From: an uncultured Desulfuromonadales bacterium
Lineage (GTDB): Bacteria > Desulfobacterota > Desulfuromonadia > Desulfuromonadales > Geopsychrobacteraceae
Assembly (NCBI GenBank): GCA_945788205.1
Contig: CALZLE010000182.1
Location: 1 to 12,347, forward strand
Direction of reading: 5' to 3'
Length of the DNA stretch: 12,347 bases
Shown: in pieces, positions 6,272 through 12,347 of the stretch
Layout: each line of letters starts with the position of its first letter
Position numbering within the stretch: the first letter of the stretch is position 1
The notes under the pieces: generated by a model
The model's database searches: none
Seen by the model: the letters and a program-made list of their open reading frames with translations, nothing else
Told to the model about the DNA's origin: nothing
Made by a program: the position numbers and the translations under genes

Positions 6272-7679
6272 AGTATTTGAGAAATCACCGGCCTTCTTCG
6301 ACACCTTTACCCGCAAGCCGAGCATGCAGAAGACCACTCACTACTGCCCCGGTTGCGGTCACGGCACCTTGAACAAGATCATTGCTGATCAGATCGCCGA
6401 ACTCGGCCTGCAGGACCAGACTATCTTTGTCGGTCCAGTCGGTTGTGGCGTCTTTATCTACTACTACTTCGAAAGCGCCAGTGTCTCAGCAGCTCACGGT
6501 CGCGCTTCGGCGGTGGCCACCGGCGTCAGCCGTGCTAACCCGGACAGTGTCACCATCTCCTACCAGGGCGACGGCGATCTGGCAGCGATCGGGACCAGCA
6601 ACGCCATCCACGCCGCTAACCGTGGCGAGAACATGATCGTCTTCTTCGTCAACAACAACATCTACGGCATGACCGGCGGCCAATTGGCCCCGACCACGCT
6701 GATCGATCAGACCTCGACGACATCACCAACTGGCCGTACGGTTCTCAACGACGGTCACCCGCTGAAGATGGCTGAAATGGTCGCGGGTTTGGAAGCACCT
6801 GTGCTTTCGGCTCGAGTTGCTGTCAACACCCCACGCAACGTCCGGCAAGCGGTCAAGGTCATCAAGCGGGGCCTTGAAATTCAACGGGATAAAAAGGGTT
6901 ACGCCTTTATCGAGGTTCTCTCTCAGTGCCCGACCAACTGGAAAAAAGAGTCGAAAGAGGCCTGCGACTGGATTGATGAGGTGGTCTGCAAACAGTATCC
7001 GATCGGCGTAATAAAAGATGTCGCCGATCAACGTGAGGCACAAATACGCCTTGCTGAGCGGGTCGAGTTCGAAGCTCTTGCCGACCAGCTCGGCCTGACT
7101 ACCGATGATGAGGACACCAGCCAGAAGATTGAAATGCTGCAGGACGAACTGCGCTTCAAGTTCGCCGGCTTCGGTGGCCAGGGGATCTTGTCTCTGGGCA
7201 TGATGATGGCGCAGATGTCGATGGAACAAAACATGGAGGTCACCTGGCTGCCCTCTTACGGTCCGGAAATGCGCGGCGGCGTTGCCAACTGTTCGGTCGT
7301 GGTCGGAAAAAAAGCGATCGGTTCGCCGGCGATTGAAAGTCCGAACGTGCTGGTAGCACTGAACCGTCCATCACTCGAAAAATTCGGGCCGCTGGTCCCG
7401 GAAGAGGGCCTGATCATCTACAACAGTTCGCTGATCGATCAAGTTCCAGACAACCTTAAGGGTCAAGTCTATGCCCTGCCTGCGACCGATTTGGCTTCGG
7501 ACGCCGGAACCGTAAAAGCCGCCAATGCTGTGGTGCTCGGTTTTGTTGCCCGGAAAACCGGTATGTTCCAGTTGTCCGATCTGGAAAATTTCCTGCGTGA
7601 AACCTTCAAAAAACCGGCCATGCTGGAAACCAACCTCAAGGCCGTTCTCGCAGGCTGGAATGCCGCCGAGAAAGACTAG
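6264..7679 (+). CDS. 2-oxoacid:ferredoxin oxidoreductase, fused beta (TPP) and gamma subunits
   Basis: This 471-aa protein joins two subunits that are separate in many relatives. Residues 1 to about 245 form the beta, TPP-binding half: CPGCGHG (28-34), GPVGCG (57-62), the TPP/Mg motif GDGDLAAIG (102-110) and NNNIYGMTGGQ (130-140). After a charged linker (about 250-297) comes the gamma half, with FAGFGGQGILSLG (300-312) and SYGPEMRGG (331-339), the usual Pfam POR-type gamma signatures. The linker and gamma part read through in one frame with no stop, so this is a genuine fusion in the sequence. The start ATG at 6264 has AGGAGG (6252-6257) and overlaps vorB by 8 nt. With VorB and the ferredoxin subunit it should make a complete cytoplasmic enzyme. 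It is the last gene before the 7692-7723 hairpin. Confidence 0.93.
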   Translation: MTKVFEKSPAFFDTFTRKPSMQKTTHYCPGCGHGTLNKIIADQIAELGLQDQTIFVGPVGCGVFIYYYFESASVSAAHGRASAVATGVSRANPDSVTISYQGDGDLAAIGTSNAIHAANRGENMIVFFVNNNIYGMTGGQLAPTTLIDQTSTTSPTGRTVLNDGHPLKMAEMVAGLEAPVLSARVAVNTPRNVRQAVKVIKRGLEIQRDKKGYAFIEVLSQCPTNWKKESKEACDWIDEVVCKQYPIGVIKDVADQREAQIRLAERVEFEALADQLGLTTDDEDTSQKIEMLQDELRFKFAGFGGQGILSLGMMMAQMSMEQNMEVTWLPSYGPEMRGGVANCSVVVGKKAIGSPAIESPNVLVALNRPSLEKFGPLVPEEGLIIYNSSLIDQVPDNLKGQVYALPATDLASDAGTVKAANAVVLGFVARKTGMFQLSDLENFLRETFKKPAMLETNLKAVLAGWNAAEKD

Positions 7680-7691
7680 CAGCAAAGCAAA

Positions 7692-7723
7692 CGGCAGCTC
7701 CCTTTACAGCAAGGGAGCTGCCG
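7692..7723 (+). terminator. Strong stem-loop after the oxidoreductase operon
   Basis: A perfect 13-bp stem (7692-7704 with 7711-7723) encloses a 6-nt loop, starting 13 nt past the stop codon of the beta-gamma gene. The downstream bases are GCTT followed by an A-run, so there is no proper U-tract on the + strand. It most likely ends the operon or protects its 3' end. The 164 bases from here to 7888 hold no gene; no promoter could be assigned with confidence. Confidence 0.65.
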
Positions 7724-7887
7724 GCTTAAAAAATCAAGAAATAATATTTCCCCGAAGCAATCCTTTCATTCACAACCCGGAATATGGTAAACCTGAAATG
7801 TCTTGCTATCATATATTGACCGAGCGAGTTGCTCAGCATTAACGATCGCACAGAACCCCTGTTGAACCCTGATTGACAGGCCACCAG

Positions 7888-9606
7888 ATGCCGAACCCGT
7901 CTCTACGCACTGTCCTGATCTTTCCCTATGTTGCGCTGGTTATCGTACTCGCCGTAGCTATCGGTGCGCTCTCCTACCAGACTGGCAGCCAAGCGGTCCG
8001 AACCGTTTCAGATCACCTGATGCATGAAACTGTCGACCGGATCGGTCAAGCCATCGACCGGCATGTGGTCGGTTCGGTCGCGACTTTGGAGGCAGCATTT
8101 CCCAACGGTATGTTGGCGCCAAAAGCTATCGAAGTAGATTTAGATGACATCCGGACCCGTTTCTGGATCTCAACCTCTCTGCATATCGATCCCAACAACT
8201 ATGTTTACTACGGCAACCTAGAAGGTCAGGCGATCGGTCTTTACCGGCGCTCTTATGAGGAGGGTGAGCTGCGGGTTAAATACTTCCCGGAAGAACATCG
8301 CAACCGCTATCGGATCGACGGTATCAACGGGACCCCAGAATATGAGTCGACGGAAAAAGCGCTTTTTGATCCCCGCACTCGCCCCTGGTTTCAGGCGGCG
8401 CAATCGAGTTCACAAGATATCTGGACTTCGGTCTACATCGACTTTGGGACTCAGGACCTGGTCGCAACCCGCGCAAGACGGGTGCTCGACAAAAATGGAG
8501 AATTAAAAGGTGTCGTCGCTACCGACATGCCACTGCGTGCGCTGAACGATTTTGTCGGCAGTATCGATATTTCGCCGAACGGGCTGGCGTTTATTCTTGA
8601 GCCGGACGGCCAACTGATCGCCTCATCTTCCAGCCCGAACGTCAAACGTTCTGCCGATGGCAAGAATGTCAGGGTGAACGCCGCGGACAGCGGCCATCCG
8701 TTACTCACCGAAATTTACCAGCAGATTGAACCGGAACTTTCTCTCAGTTTGGCAGGTGAAACAAAGACCACCATTTTCACCGACAGCCGGGGGGAGAAAA
8801 TCAATGTAGCTTTTGCCGTCTTTCAGGACAATGCAGGGCTAGAATGGATCAATGTCGTCGCGCTACCCGATCGCGACTTCATGGGCGGAATCAGCAGCAA
8901 TGTGATGCGCACCATCATTCTGGGTATCCTGGCGACAATCGTGGTGGTCTTTATCGGCCTGGCGATTCTCAACTGGGTGACCGCCGATCTGAAACAGCTT
9001 TCAATTGTTGCCAATCAGGTCGGTAGCGGCCAGCAGGAAGAACCGCTCAATATTCGTCGGAACGATGAAATCGGCACTCTGGCAAAAAGTTTTCAGGCAA
9101 TGCAATATCGCCTGCAAACCGATCATCTGACCGGCCTGCCGAATCGATATGCGTTCGAGCAGAGCCTTAATGCTGCCATCGAGCGGCATGCAAAGAGCAA
9201 GCGATCATTTGCTGTTATGTTTATCGACATCAACGACTTCAAAATGGTCAATGATCAATTTGGGCATGATACCGGCGATCAGGCACTGATAGAAATCGCG
9301 CTGCGCTTACGGACACATCTTCGCCAGCGAGATCTCGTGGCCCGTTACGCCGGTGATGAATTTGTCGTGCTGCTGGTGGATGTCCAATCCAGCGATGATC
9401 TGTCCCCGATCAGGGGCAATATAGAACAGGCCCTCAATGTGCCCCTGCAAGCAACCGGAGAGACCGTCACCTGCCTCGGCGGGGCGATTGGTGTAGCCCA
9501 TTTCCCGGATGACGCTGACAACGCCAAACAGCTTCTGATTGTCGCAGATGACAACATGTACCGCCATAAGGCGGCCTGCAAAGCAGAAAGAGAACAGCAA
9601 AGCTAA
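7888..9606 (+). CDS. Membrane Cache-HAMP-GGDEF diguanylate cyclase (AGDEF variant)
   Basis: The protein has 572 aa from ATG 7888 (AGG at 7878-7880); a TTG at 7873 would add five residues and has no Shine-Dalgarno. Layout: TM1 (about 9-28), a periplasmic Cache-type sensor (about 30-335) containing the typical FDPRTRPWF motif (160-168), TM2 (about 340-363), HAMP (about 360-410), and GGDEF (from DHLTGLPN at 412-419 to the end). The active-site signature is AGDEF (488-492) in place of GGDEF. The inhibitory I-site RQRD (479-482), five residues upstream, is intact, as are FIDINDFKMVND and GHDTGDQAL. It should make c-di-GMP from GTP in response to an extracellular small ligand such as an amino or organic acid. 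AGDEF is tolerated in some active cyclases. It is monocistronic and convergent with nqrM. Confidence 0.92.
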   Translation: MPNPSLRTVLIFPYVALVIVLAVAIGALSYQTGSQAVRTVSDHLMHETVDRIGQAIDRHVVGSVATLEAAFPNGMLAPKAIEVDLDDIRTRFWISTSLHIDPNNYVYYGNLEGQAIGLYRRSYEEGELRVKYFPEEHRNRYRIDGINGTPEYESTEKALFDPRTRPWFQAAQSSSQDIWTSVYIDFGTQDLVATRARRVLDKNGELKGVVATDMPLRALNDFVGSIDISPNGLAFILEPDGQLIASSSSPNVKRSADGKNVRVNAADSGHPLLTEIYQQIEPELSLSLAGETKTTIFTDSRGEKINVAFAVFQDNAGLEWINVVALPDRDFMGGISSNVMRTIILGILATIVVVFIGLAILNWVTADLKQLSIVANQVGSGQQEEPLNIRRNDEIGTLAKSFQAMQYRLQTDHLTGLPNRYAFEQSLNAAIERHAKSKRSFAVMFIDINDFKMVNDQFGHDTGDQALIEIALRLRTHLRQRDLVARYAGDEFVVLLVDVQSSDDLSPIRGNIEQALNVPLQATGETVTCLGGAIGVAHFPDDADNAKQLLIVADDNMYRHKAACKAEREQQS

Positions 9607-9624
9607 GTTGGGGAGTCTCTCCCT

Positions 9625-9837
9625 TCAAACGCGGTCCGATTTTTCGCAGCACTCTTGTTTTTCGTCGCATTGCCCATGCAGGCCCTTATCCAGTTCGGAC
9701 TCACAGTGGCAATCGTGCTGTTGATTCGGGGCATGACCGCACCCGCCGCGGAGCCCCCGACGGCGAAAAATTAATCCGACCGCCAATCCAGCAAAGGCAA
9801 GGAGAAAAAACAGCAGGGCAATGGCAAACAGTTTCAC
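9625..9837 (-). CDS. nqrM: Nqr maturation protein NqrM (DUF539-like)
   Basis: This 70-aa membrane-anchored protein has one N-terminal transmembrane helix (about 3-24) followed by RRRGLRGGCG, the basic-then-GxCG pattern of NqrM. NqrM proteins are needed to assemble the Na+-translocating NADH:quinone oxidoreductase and are thought to help place iron between NqrD and NqrE. Cysteines are at 33, 43, 45, 57, 63 and 64, with His at 35, 42, 44 and 54. That tail is longer and richer in Cys/His than the short tails I recall for vibrio NqrM. The start is a GTG whose first bases overlap the apbE stop codon (GTGA overlap), so it is translationally coupled to apbE, matching the usual apbE-nqrM order. It ends 18 nt from the convergent diguanylate cyclase gene. 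Confidence 0.82.
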   Translation of the reverse strand: MKLFAIALLFFLLAFAGLAVGLIFRRRGLRGGCGHAPNQQHDCHCESELDKGLHGQCDEKQECCEKSDRV

Positions 9838-10859
9838 AGCTGCACCTGCCTAAGAAAACTTTCAAAAGCCGGGCTGCTATATTCAATGAAAGACTCATCC
9901 TGATGAATCAGAAAATAGGCCGCAATACGGTTCTGCTCAACCAATATGCGCCCTTTCTCCTCTCCCAGGACCATCAACGCCGTGGCTAAAGCATCGGCCC
10001 GCGCACAGTCCGGGTCGAGCACTGTGACTGAAGCCAGCTTATGACGGATCGGCTGGCCGCTGATCGGGTCGATGGTGTGCGAGTAACGTTGCCCATTTTC
10101 GACATAAAAATTTCGGTAGTTGCCGGAAGTCGCCAGGCCGATGTCAGTCAGCGGAAAGATTGTTTTTACTTCCCGCACCCCTTCAAGCGGTTTTTCGATG
10201 GCAATTTTCCAGAGCGTAGCATCATTGCGTTTCCCGGCAATCCGCAGTTCTCCTCCGACCTCGACCAGATAATTTCCAATTTTCCGGCGATTCAACATTT
10301 CTGCGAGCAAATCAACCGCGTAACCCTTGCCCACGGCTGAAAGGTCGATACGCAATAACGGCTTCTGCTTACGAACTGCCGCCGGAGACTGACGTATTTT
10401 CAAGCTCTGATAACCAACCTTCGCCAGCTGCTCGGCCACCTGCTCGTCTGTAGGCAGCTGCTGGCGCCGCTCACTGGCACCAAAGCCCCAAAGCTCAACC
10501 AGCGGACCAACACTGATATCGAAAGCGCCGCCCGTCAGCCGGCTGATCAGCAATGAAAGTTCAATGACGTCAGCGGTTTCTGCGGAGAGGGGAAACCAAT
10601 CACTGCTATTATGTGCGTTGAAACGGGAAATCTCAGAATCGGGATCGTAAGTCGACATCAGTCGATTAATCTGATCGAGCTGCGCCTGTAGCTGCAGTTT
10701 CAACTCCACCGGATCAACAGAGTCCGGCAGAGAATGCAGCGCAACCGACCAAGTCGTCCCCATTGTCGCACCGTTAAGGTGCAGTGTTTCAACCTGCCGT
10801 TGGCACGCACTCAGGAGAAGGAGAAGACCGCAAAGAAAGAAAGAGAAATAGCGCCGCAT
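9834..10859 (-). CDS. apbE: FAD:protein FMN transferase ApbE (lipoprotein)
   Basis: This 341-aa protein has a short basic n-region, a hydrophobic core and the lipobox LSAC (Cys19), so it is exported and lipid-anchored facing the periplasm. ApbE signatures are MGTTW (33-37), MSTYDPDSEISRFN (68-81), SVGPLVELWGFG (116-127), IDLSAVGKGYAVD (171-183), VEVGGELR (199-206), TSGNYRNF (244-251), HTIDPISGQP (261-270) and ADALATALMVLG (288-299). The enzyme uses Mg2+ and FAD to attach FMN covalently to Thr residues of NqrB and NqrC. The ATG at 10859 is chosen because it gives a normal lipoprotein signal peptide and follows the preceding stop codon by 1 nt. An ATG at 10886 would add nine residues and overlap the upstream gene. 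It is part of the Nqr maturation block. Confidence 0.94.
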   Translation of the reverse strand: MRRYFSFFLCGLLLLLSACQRQVETLHLNGATMGTTWSVALHSLPDSVDPVELKLQLQAQLDQINRLMSTYDPDSEISRFNAHNSSDWFPLSAETADVIELSLLISRLTGGAFDISVGPLVELWGFGASERRQQLPTDEQVAEQLAKVGYQSLKIRQSPAAVRKQKPLLRIDLSAVGKGYAVDLLAEMLNRRKIGNYLVEVGGELRIAGKRNDATLWKIAIEKPLEGVREVKTIFPLTDIGLATSGNYRNFYVENGQRYSHTIDPISGQPIRHKLASVTVLDPDCARADALATALMVLGEEKGRILVEQNRIAAYFLIHQDESFIEYSSPAFESFLRQVQL

Positions 10860-10860
10860 A

Positions 10861-11319
10861 CTATAAATCAGCCAGCCCCTGCGCATGCCGGATCATCCGC
10901 TTCATCGCCTTATCTTCCTGGCTTCTCAGCTTTTCAAACAGGCTGCCGGTTTGCTTATCGGTGCAGTGTTCGGCAGCGTACTGAAAATAATCGATCAGAA
11001 CCTGTTTATAACCGACAGCCGCTTTGATCAGCTGATCAAGATCGCTACGGGTCGACTCCCCAAGCAGCCCGTCTGGCACTTGTGGAAAATTACGTTCCAG
11101 ACCTTTCAGCCAATGCTCCAGAACTTTGTGTGATGCCCCCCGACAGAACTCACCCAACGCCAACGCTCGGTGCTCTTCGTGATCAATCAGGTAATCGAGC
11201 ATCAACTCCACTCGTGGCGACACCTCGCTTTCGGCCAGCTGTTGAAAATCGTCGCTGACCCGGCGATGATAAGCGGGAGCCAGTTTTTGCAGAATGGTTC
11301 GCGTCTGTTCAAAGCGCAT
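10861..11319 (-). CDS. Unrecognised 152-aa helical protein between nqrF and apbE
   Basis: I do not recognise this family with confidence. The protein (152 aa from ATG 11319) has no signal peptide or membrane helix and looks fully alpha-helical, with several amphipathic segments and high Glu, Lys, Arg and His content. Notable clusters are LIDHEEHRALALGEF (44-58), SHKVLEHW (63-70), IDYFQYAAEH (109-118) and SQEDKAMKRMIRHA (133-146). Paired acidic/His helices loosely recall ferritin-like or rubrerythrin-type bundles, but no clear ExxH ligand set is complete, so that reading is weak. AGGGAG (11326-11331) lies 6 nt before the ATG and overlaps the nqrF stop codon, and the stop is 1 nt from the apbE ATG. 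It is therefore embedded in the Nqr operon and may serve assembly, iron handling or stability of the complex (inference). The frame is open further upstream into nqrF, but those residues are not part of the protein. Confidence 0.75.
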   Translation of the reverse strand: MRFEQTRTILQKLAPAYHRRVSDDFQQLAESEVSPRVELMLDYLIDHEEHRALALGEFCRGASHKVLEHWLKGLERNFPQVPDGLLGESTRSDLDQLIKAAVGYKQVLIDYFQYAAEHCTDKQTGSLFEKLRSQEDKAMKRMIRHAQGLADL

Positions 11320-11325
11320 CTTAAG

Positions 11326-11331
11326 CTCCCT
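11326..11331 (-). promoter_or_regulatory. Shine-Dalgarno that fixes the start of the 152-aa gene
   Basis: On the - strand AGGGAG is placed 6 nt before ATG 11319 and overlaps the nqrF stop codon (11330-11332). It supports 11319 over the longer upstream-extended reading frame that runs into nqrF, and points to translational coupling. Confidence 0.7.
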
Positions 11332-12347
11332 AAATCCCGAAATCATCAAAGAGGATATTTTCCTCTTCCACACCCAGATTATACAACATGTCACCAGCAC
11401 TCTTGTTCATCATCGGGGGGCCGCACATGTAGTACTCGCAGTCCTCCGGGGCTGGATGTTTGAGTAAGTAGTTGTCGTACAGGTACTGATGTACAAATCC
11501 GACGGCGCCGGTCCAGTTATCTTCCGGCAGCGGTTCGGAGAGCACCAGATGCCACTCGAAGTTATCATGCTTCACCGCCAATTCATCGAATTCCTCGACG
11601 TAGAAGGCCTCGCGCAGACTCCGTGCCCCGTACCAGAAAGAGATTTTCCGTTTTGAATTGAGTCGTTTGAACTGGTCGAAAATATGCGAGCGCATCGGCG
11701 CCATCCCGGCACCGCCGCCGATAAAGACCATCTCGGCATCCGTTTCCTTGGCGTAAAACTCGCCGTAAGGCCCGGAGACCTCGACGGTGTCGCCCGGTTT
11801 GAGGTTGAAGATGAAGGAGGACATCTGTCCCGGAGGGGCGTCAGGCACCTGTGGTGGCGGCGGACAGACTCGCACGTTGAGCATGACGATTCCCTTTTCC
11901 TCCGGGTAATTCGCCATCGAGTAAGCGCGCATGATCGGCTCCTTGACCTCGGAACGATACTGCCAGATATCGAACTTGTCCCAATCCTCCTTGAAAAGAT
12001 CGGGGATTTCCATGGCTTTGTACTCAGTGACATGTGGATCGGCTTCGATCTGAATATAGCCGCCGGCGCGGAAATCAAGATCGGCACCTTCCGGCAGTTC
12101 CAGCACCAGCTCCTTGATAAAGGTCGAGCGACTTTCGTTAGAACGAACGCGACAGGTCCATTTACTGATCGAGAAAATCTCCGCCGGTAGCTCCAGTTCC
12201 ATATCCTGCTTGACGTTGACCTGACAGGAGAGCCGATAGCCCTCTTTTGCTTCGCGCTTATTGATGTGCGCGGTCTCGGTCGGCAGAATATCGCCGCCAC
12301 CCGACTTGATCTTCACCGTGCACTGGGCACAGGTTCCACCGCCACCG
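11330..12347 (-). CDS. nqrF: Na+-translocating NADH:quinone oxidoreductase subunit F (5' end beyond window)
   Basis: Partial gene: 338 residues are visible and the frame is open at the right edge. NqrF is normally a little over 400 aa, so the N-terminal membrane helix and first cluster cysteine are missing. The fragment begins GGGGTCAQC, the middle of the [2Fe-2S] motif, with the last cluster cysteine in RLSCQV (Cys41 of the fragment). Next come the FAD-binding RAYSMANYP (140-148), the NADH-binding FIGGGAGMAPMRS (208-220), the C-terminal YYMCGPPMMN (305-314) and the terminal DDFG. NqrF oxidises NADH and feeds electrons via FAD and the 2Fe-2S cluster into the Nqr complex, which pumps Na+ out. 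The normal last position of nqrF in nqrABCDEF implies nqrA-E lie to the right of the window. The internal GTG at 12316 is not the start. Confidence 0.96.
   Translation of the reverse strand, partial: GGGGTCAQCTVKIKSGGGDILPTETAHINKREAKEGYRLSCQVNVKQDMELELPAEIFSISKWTCRVRSNESRSTFIKELVLELPEGADLDFRAGGYIQIEADPHVTEYKAMEIPDLFKEDWDKFDIWQYRSEVKEPIMRAYSMANYPEEKGIVMLNVRVCPPPPQVPDAPPGQMSSFIFNLKPGDTVEVSGPYGEFYAKETDAEMVFIGGGAGMAPMRSHIFDQFKRLNSKRKISFWYGARSLREAFYVEEFDELAVKHDNFEWHLVLSEPLPEDNWTGAVGFVHQYLYDNYLLKHPAPEDCEYYMCGPPMMNKSAGDMLYNLGVEEENILFDDFGI

Noticed and set aside
7724..7887. Possible promoter or SD-masking hairpin upstream of the cyclase gene
   Set aside because: Only a 5-bp CCTGT/ACAGG pairing (7858-7862 with 7876-7880) and a short GAACCC direct repeat were seen. 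No convincing -35/-10 or -24/-12 pair with proper spacing was found.
9607..9624. Small GGGAG/CTCCC hairpin (9611-9615 with 9619-9623) between the convergent genes
   Set aside because: The stem is 5 bp with a 3-nt loop and no U-tract on either side, too weak to call a terminator.
9701..9898. Overlapping - strand open frame (65 codons) across the apbE/nqrM junction
   Set aside because: It is a different frame over two supported genes. The nqrM frame has the recognisable helix and GGCG motif; this one does not.

Overview
The window holds a catabolic operon on the + strand, a lone membrane-bound c-di-GMP signalling gene, and the end of a Na+-pumping NADH dehydrogenase (Nqr) operon on the - strand. 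GC is moderately high. The gene families point to an anaerobic Gram-negative bacterium, most likely a marine or brackish Desulfuromonadia-type member of the Desulfobacterota. That placement is an inference from gene content (ferredoxin-dependent 2-oxoacid oxidoreductase, liv-type transporter beside acyl-CoA ligases, Nqr); no marker gene is present to prove it.

Region 1 (1-7723, +): the tail of a periplasmic substrate-binding protein, a stem-loop, livF (ABC ATPase), a PaaK-like adenylate-forming protein with an altered P-loop, an XRE-cupin regulator, a canonical AMP-forming acyl-CoA ligase, a 2x[4Fe-4S] ferredoxin, and a VorB-type 2-oxoacid oxidoreductase alpha subunit. Last comes a protein that fuses the TPP-binding beta subunit to the gamma subunit. 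A strong 13-bp hairpin closes the region. The likely logic is uptake of an amino acid or organic acid, conversion of its 2-oxoacid to an acyl-CoA with reduction of ferredoxin, and acyl-CoA/acid interconversion by the ligases under control of the cupin regulator. The substrate (branched-chain or aryl) cannot be fixed from sequence.

Two copies of a roughly 105-115 bp complex palindromic repeat lie in opposite orientation at 2427-2542 and 5083-5186. They bracket the regulator, ligase and ferredoxin genes.

Region 2 (7888-9606, +): a Cache-HAMP-GGDEF protein with an AGDEF active-site variant and an intact RxxD inhibitory site. It converges on the Nqr genes with an 18-nt gap.

Region 3 (9625-12347, -): in transcription order, nqrF (5' end beyond the window), an unrecognised 152-aa helical protein, the lipoprotein apbE (flavin transferase), and nqrM. 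The genes are tightly coupled (10-nt gap, 1-nt gap, 4-nt overlap). The 152-aa gene sits inside the Nqr maturation block and is the most interesting unknown here. No tRNA, rRNA, CRISPR array or transposase was seen, and there is no gene-free stretch longer than 300 bases.
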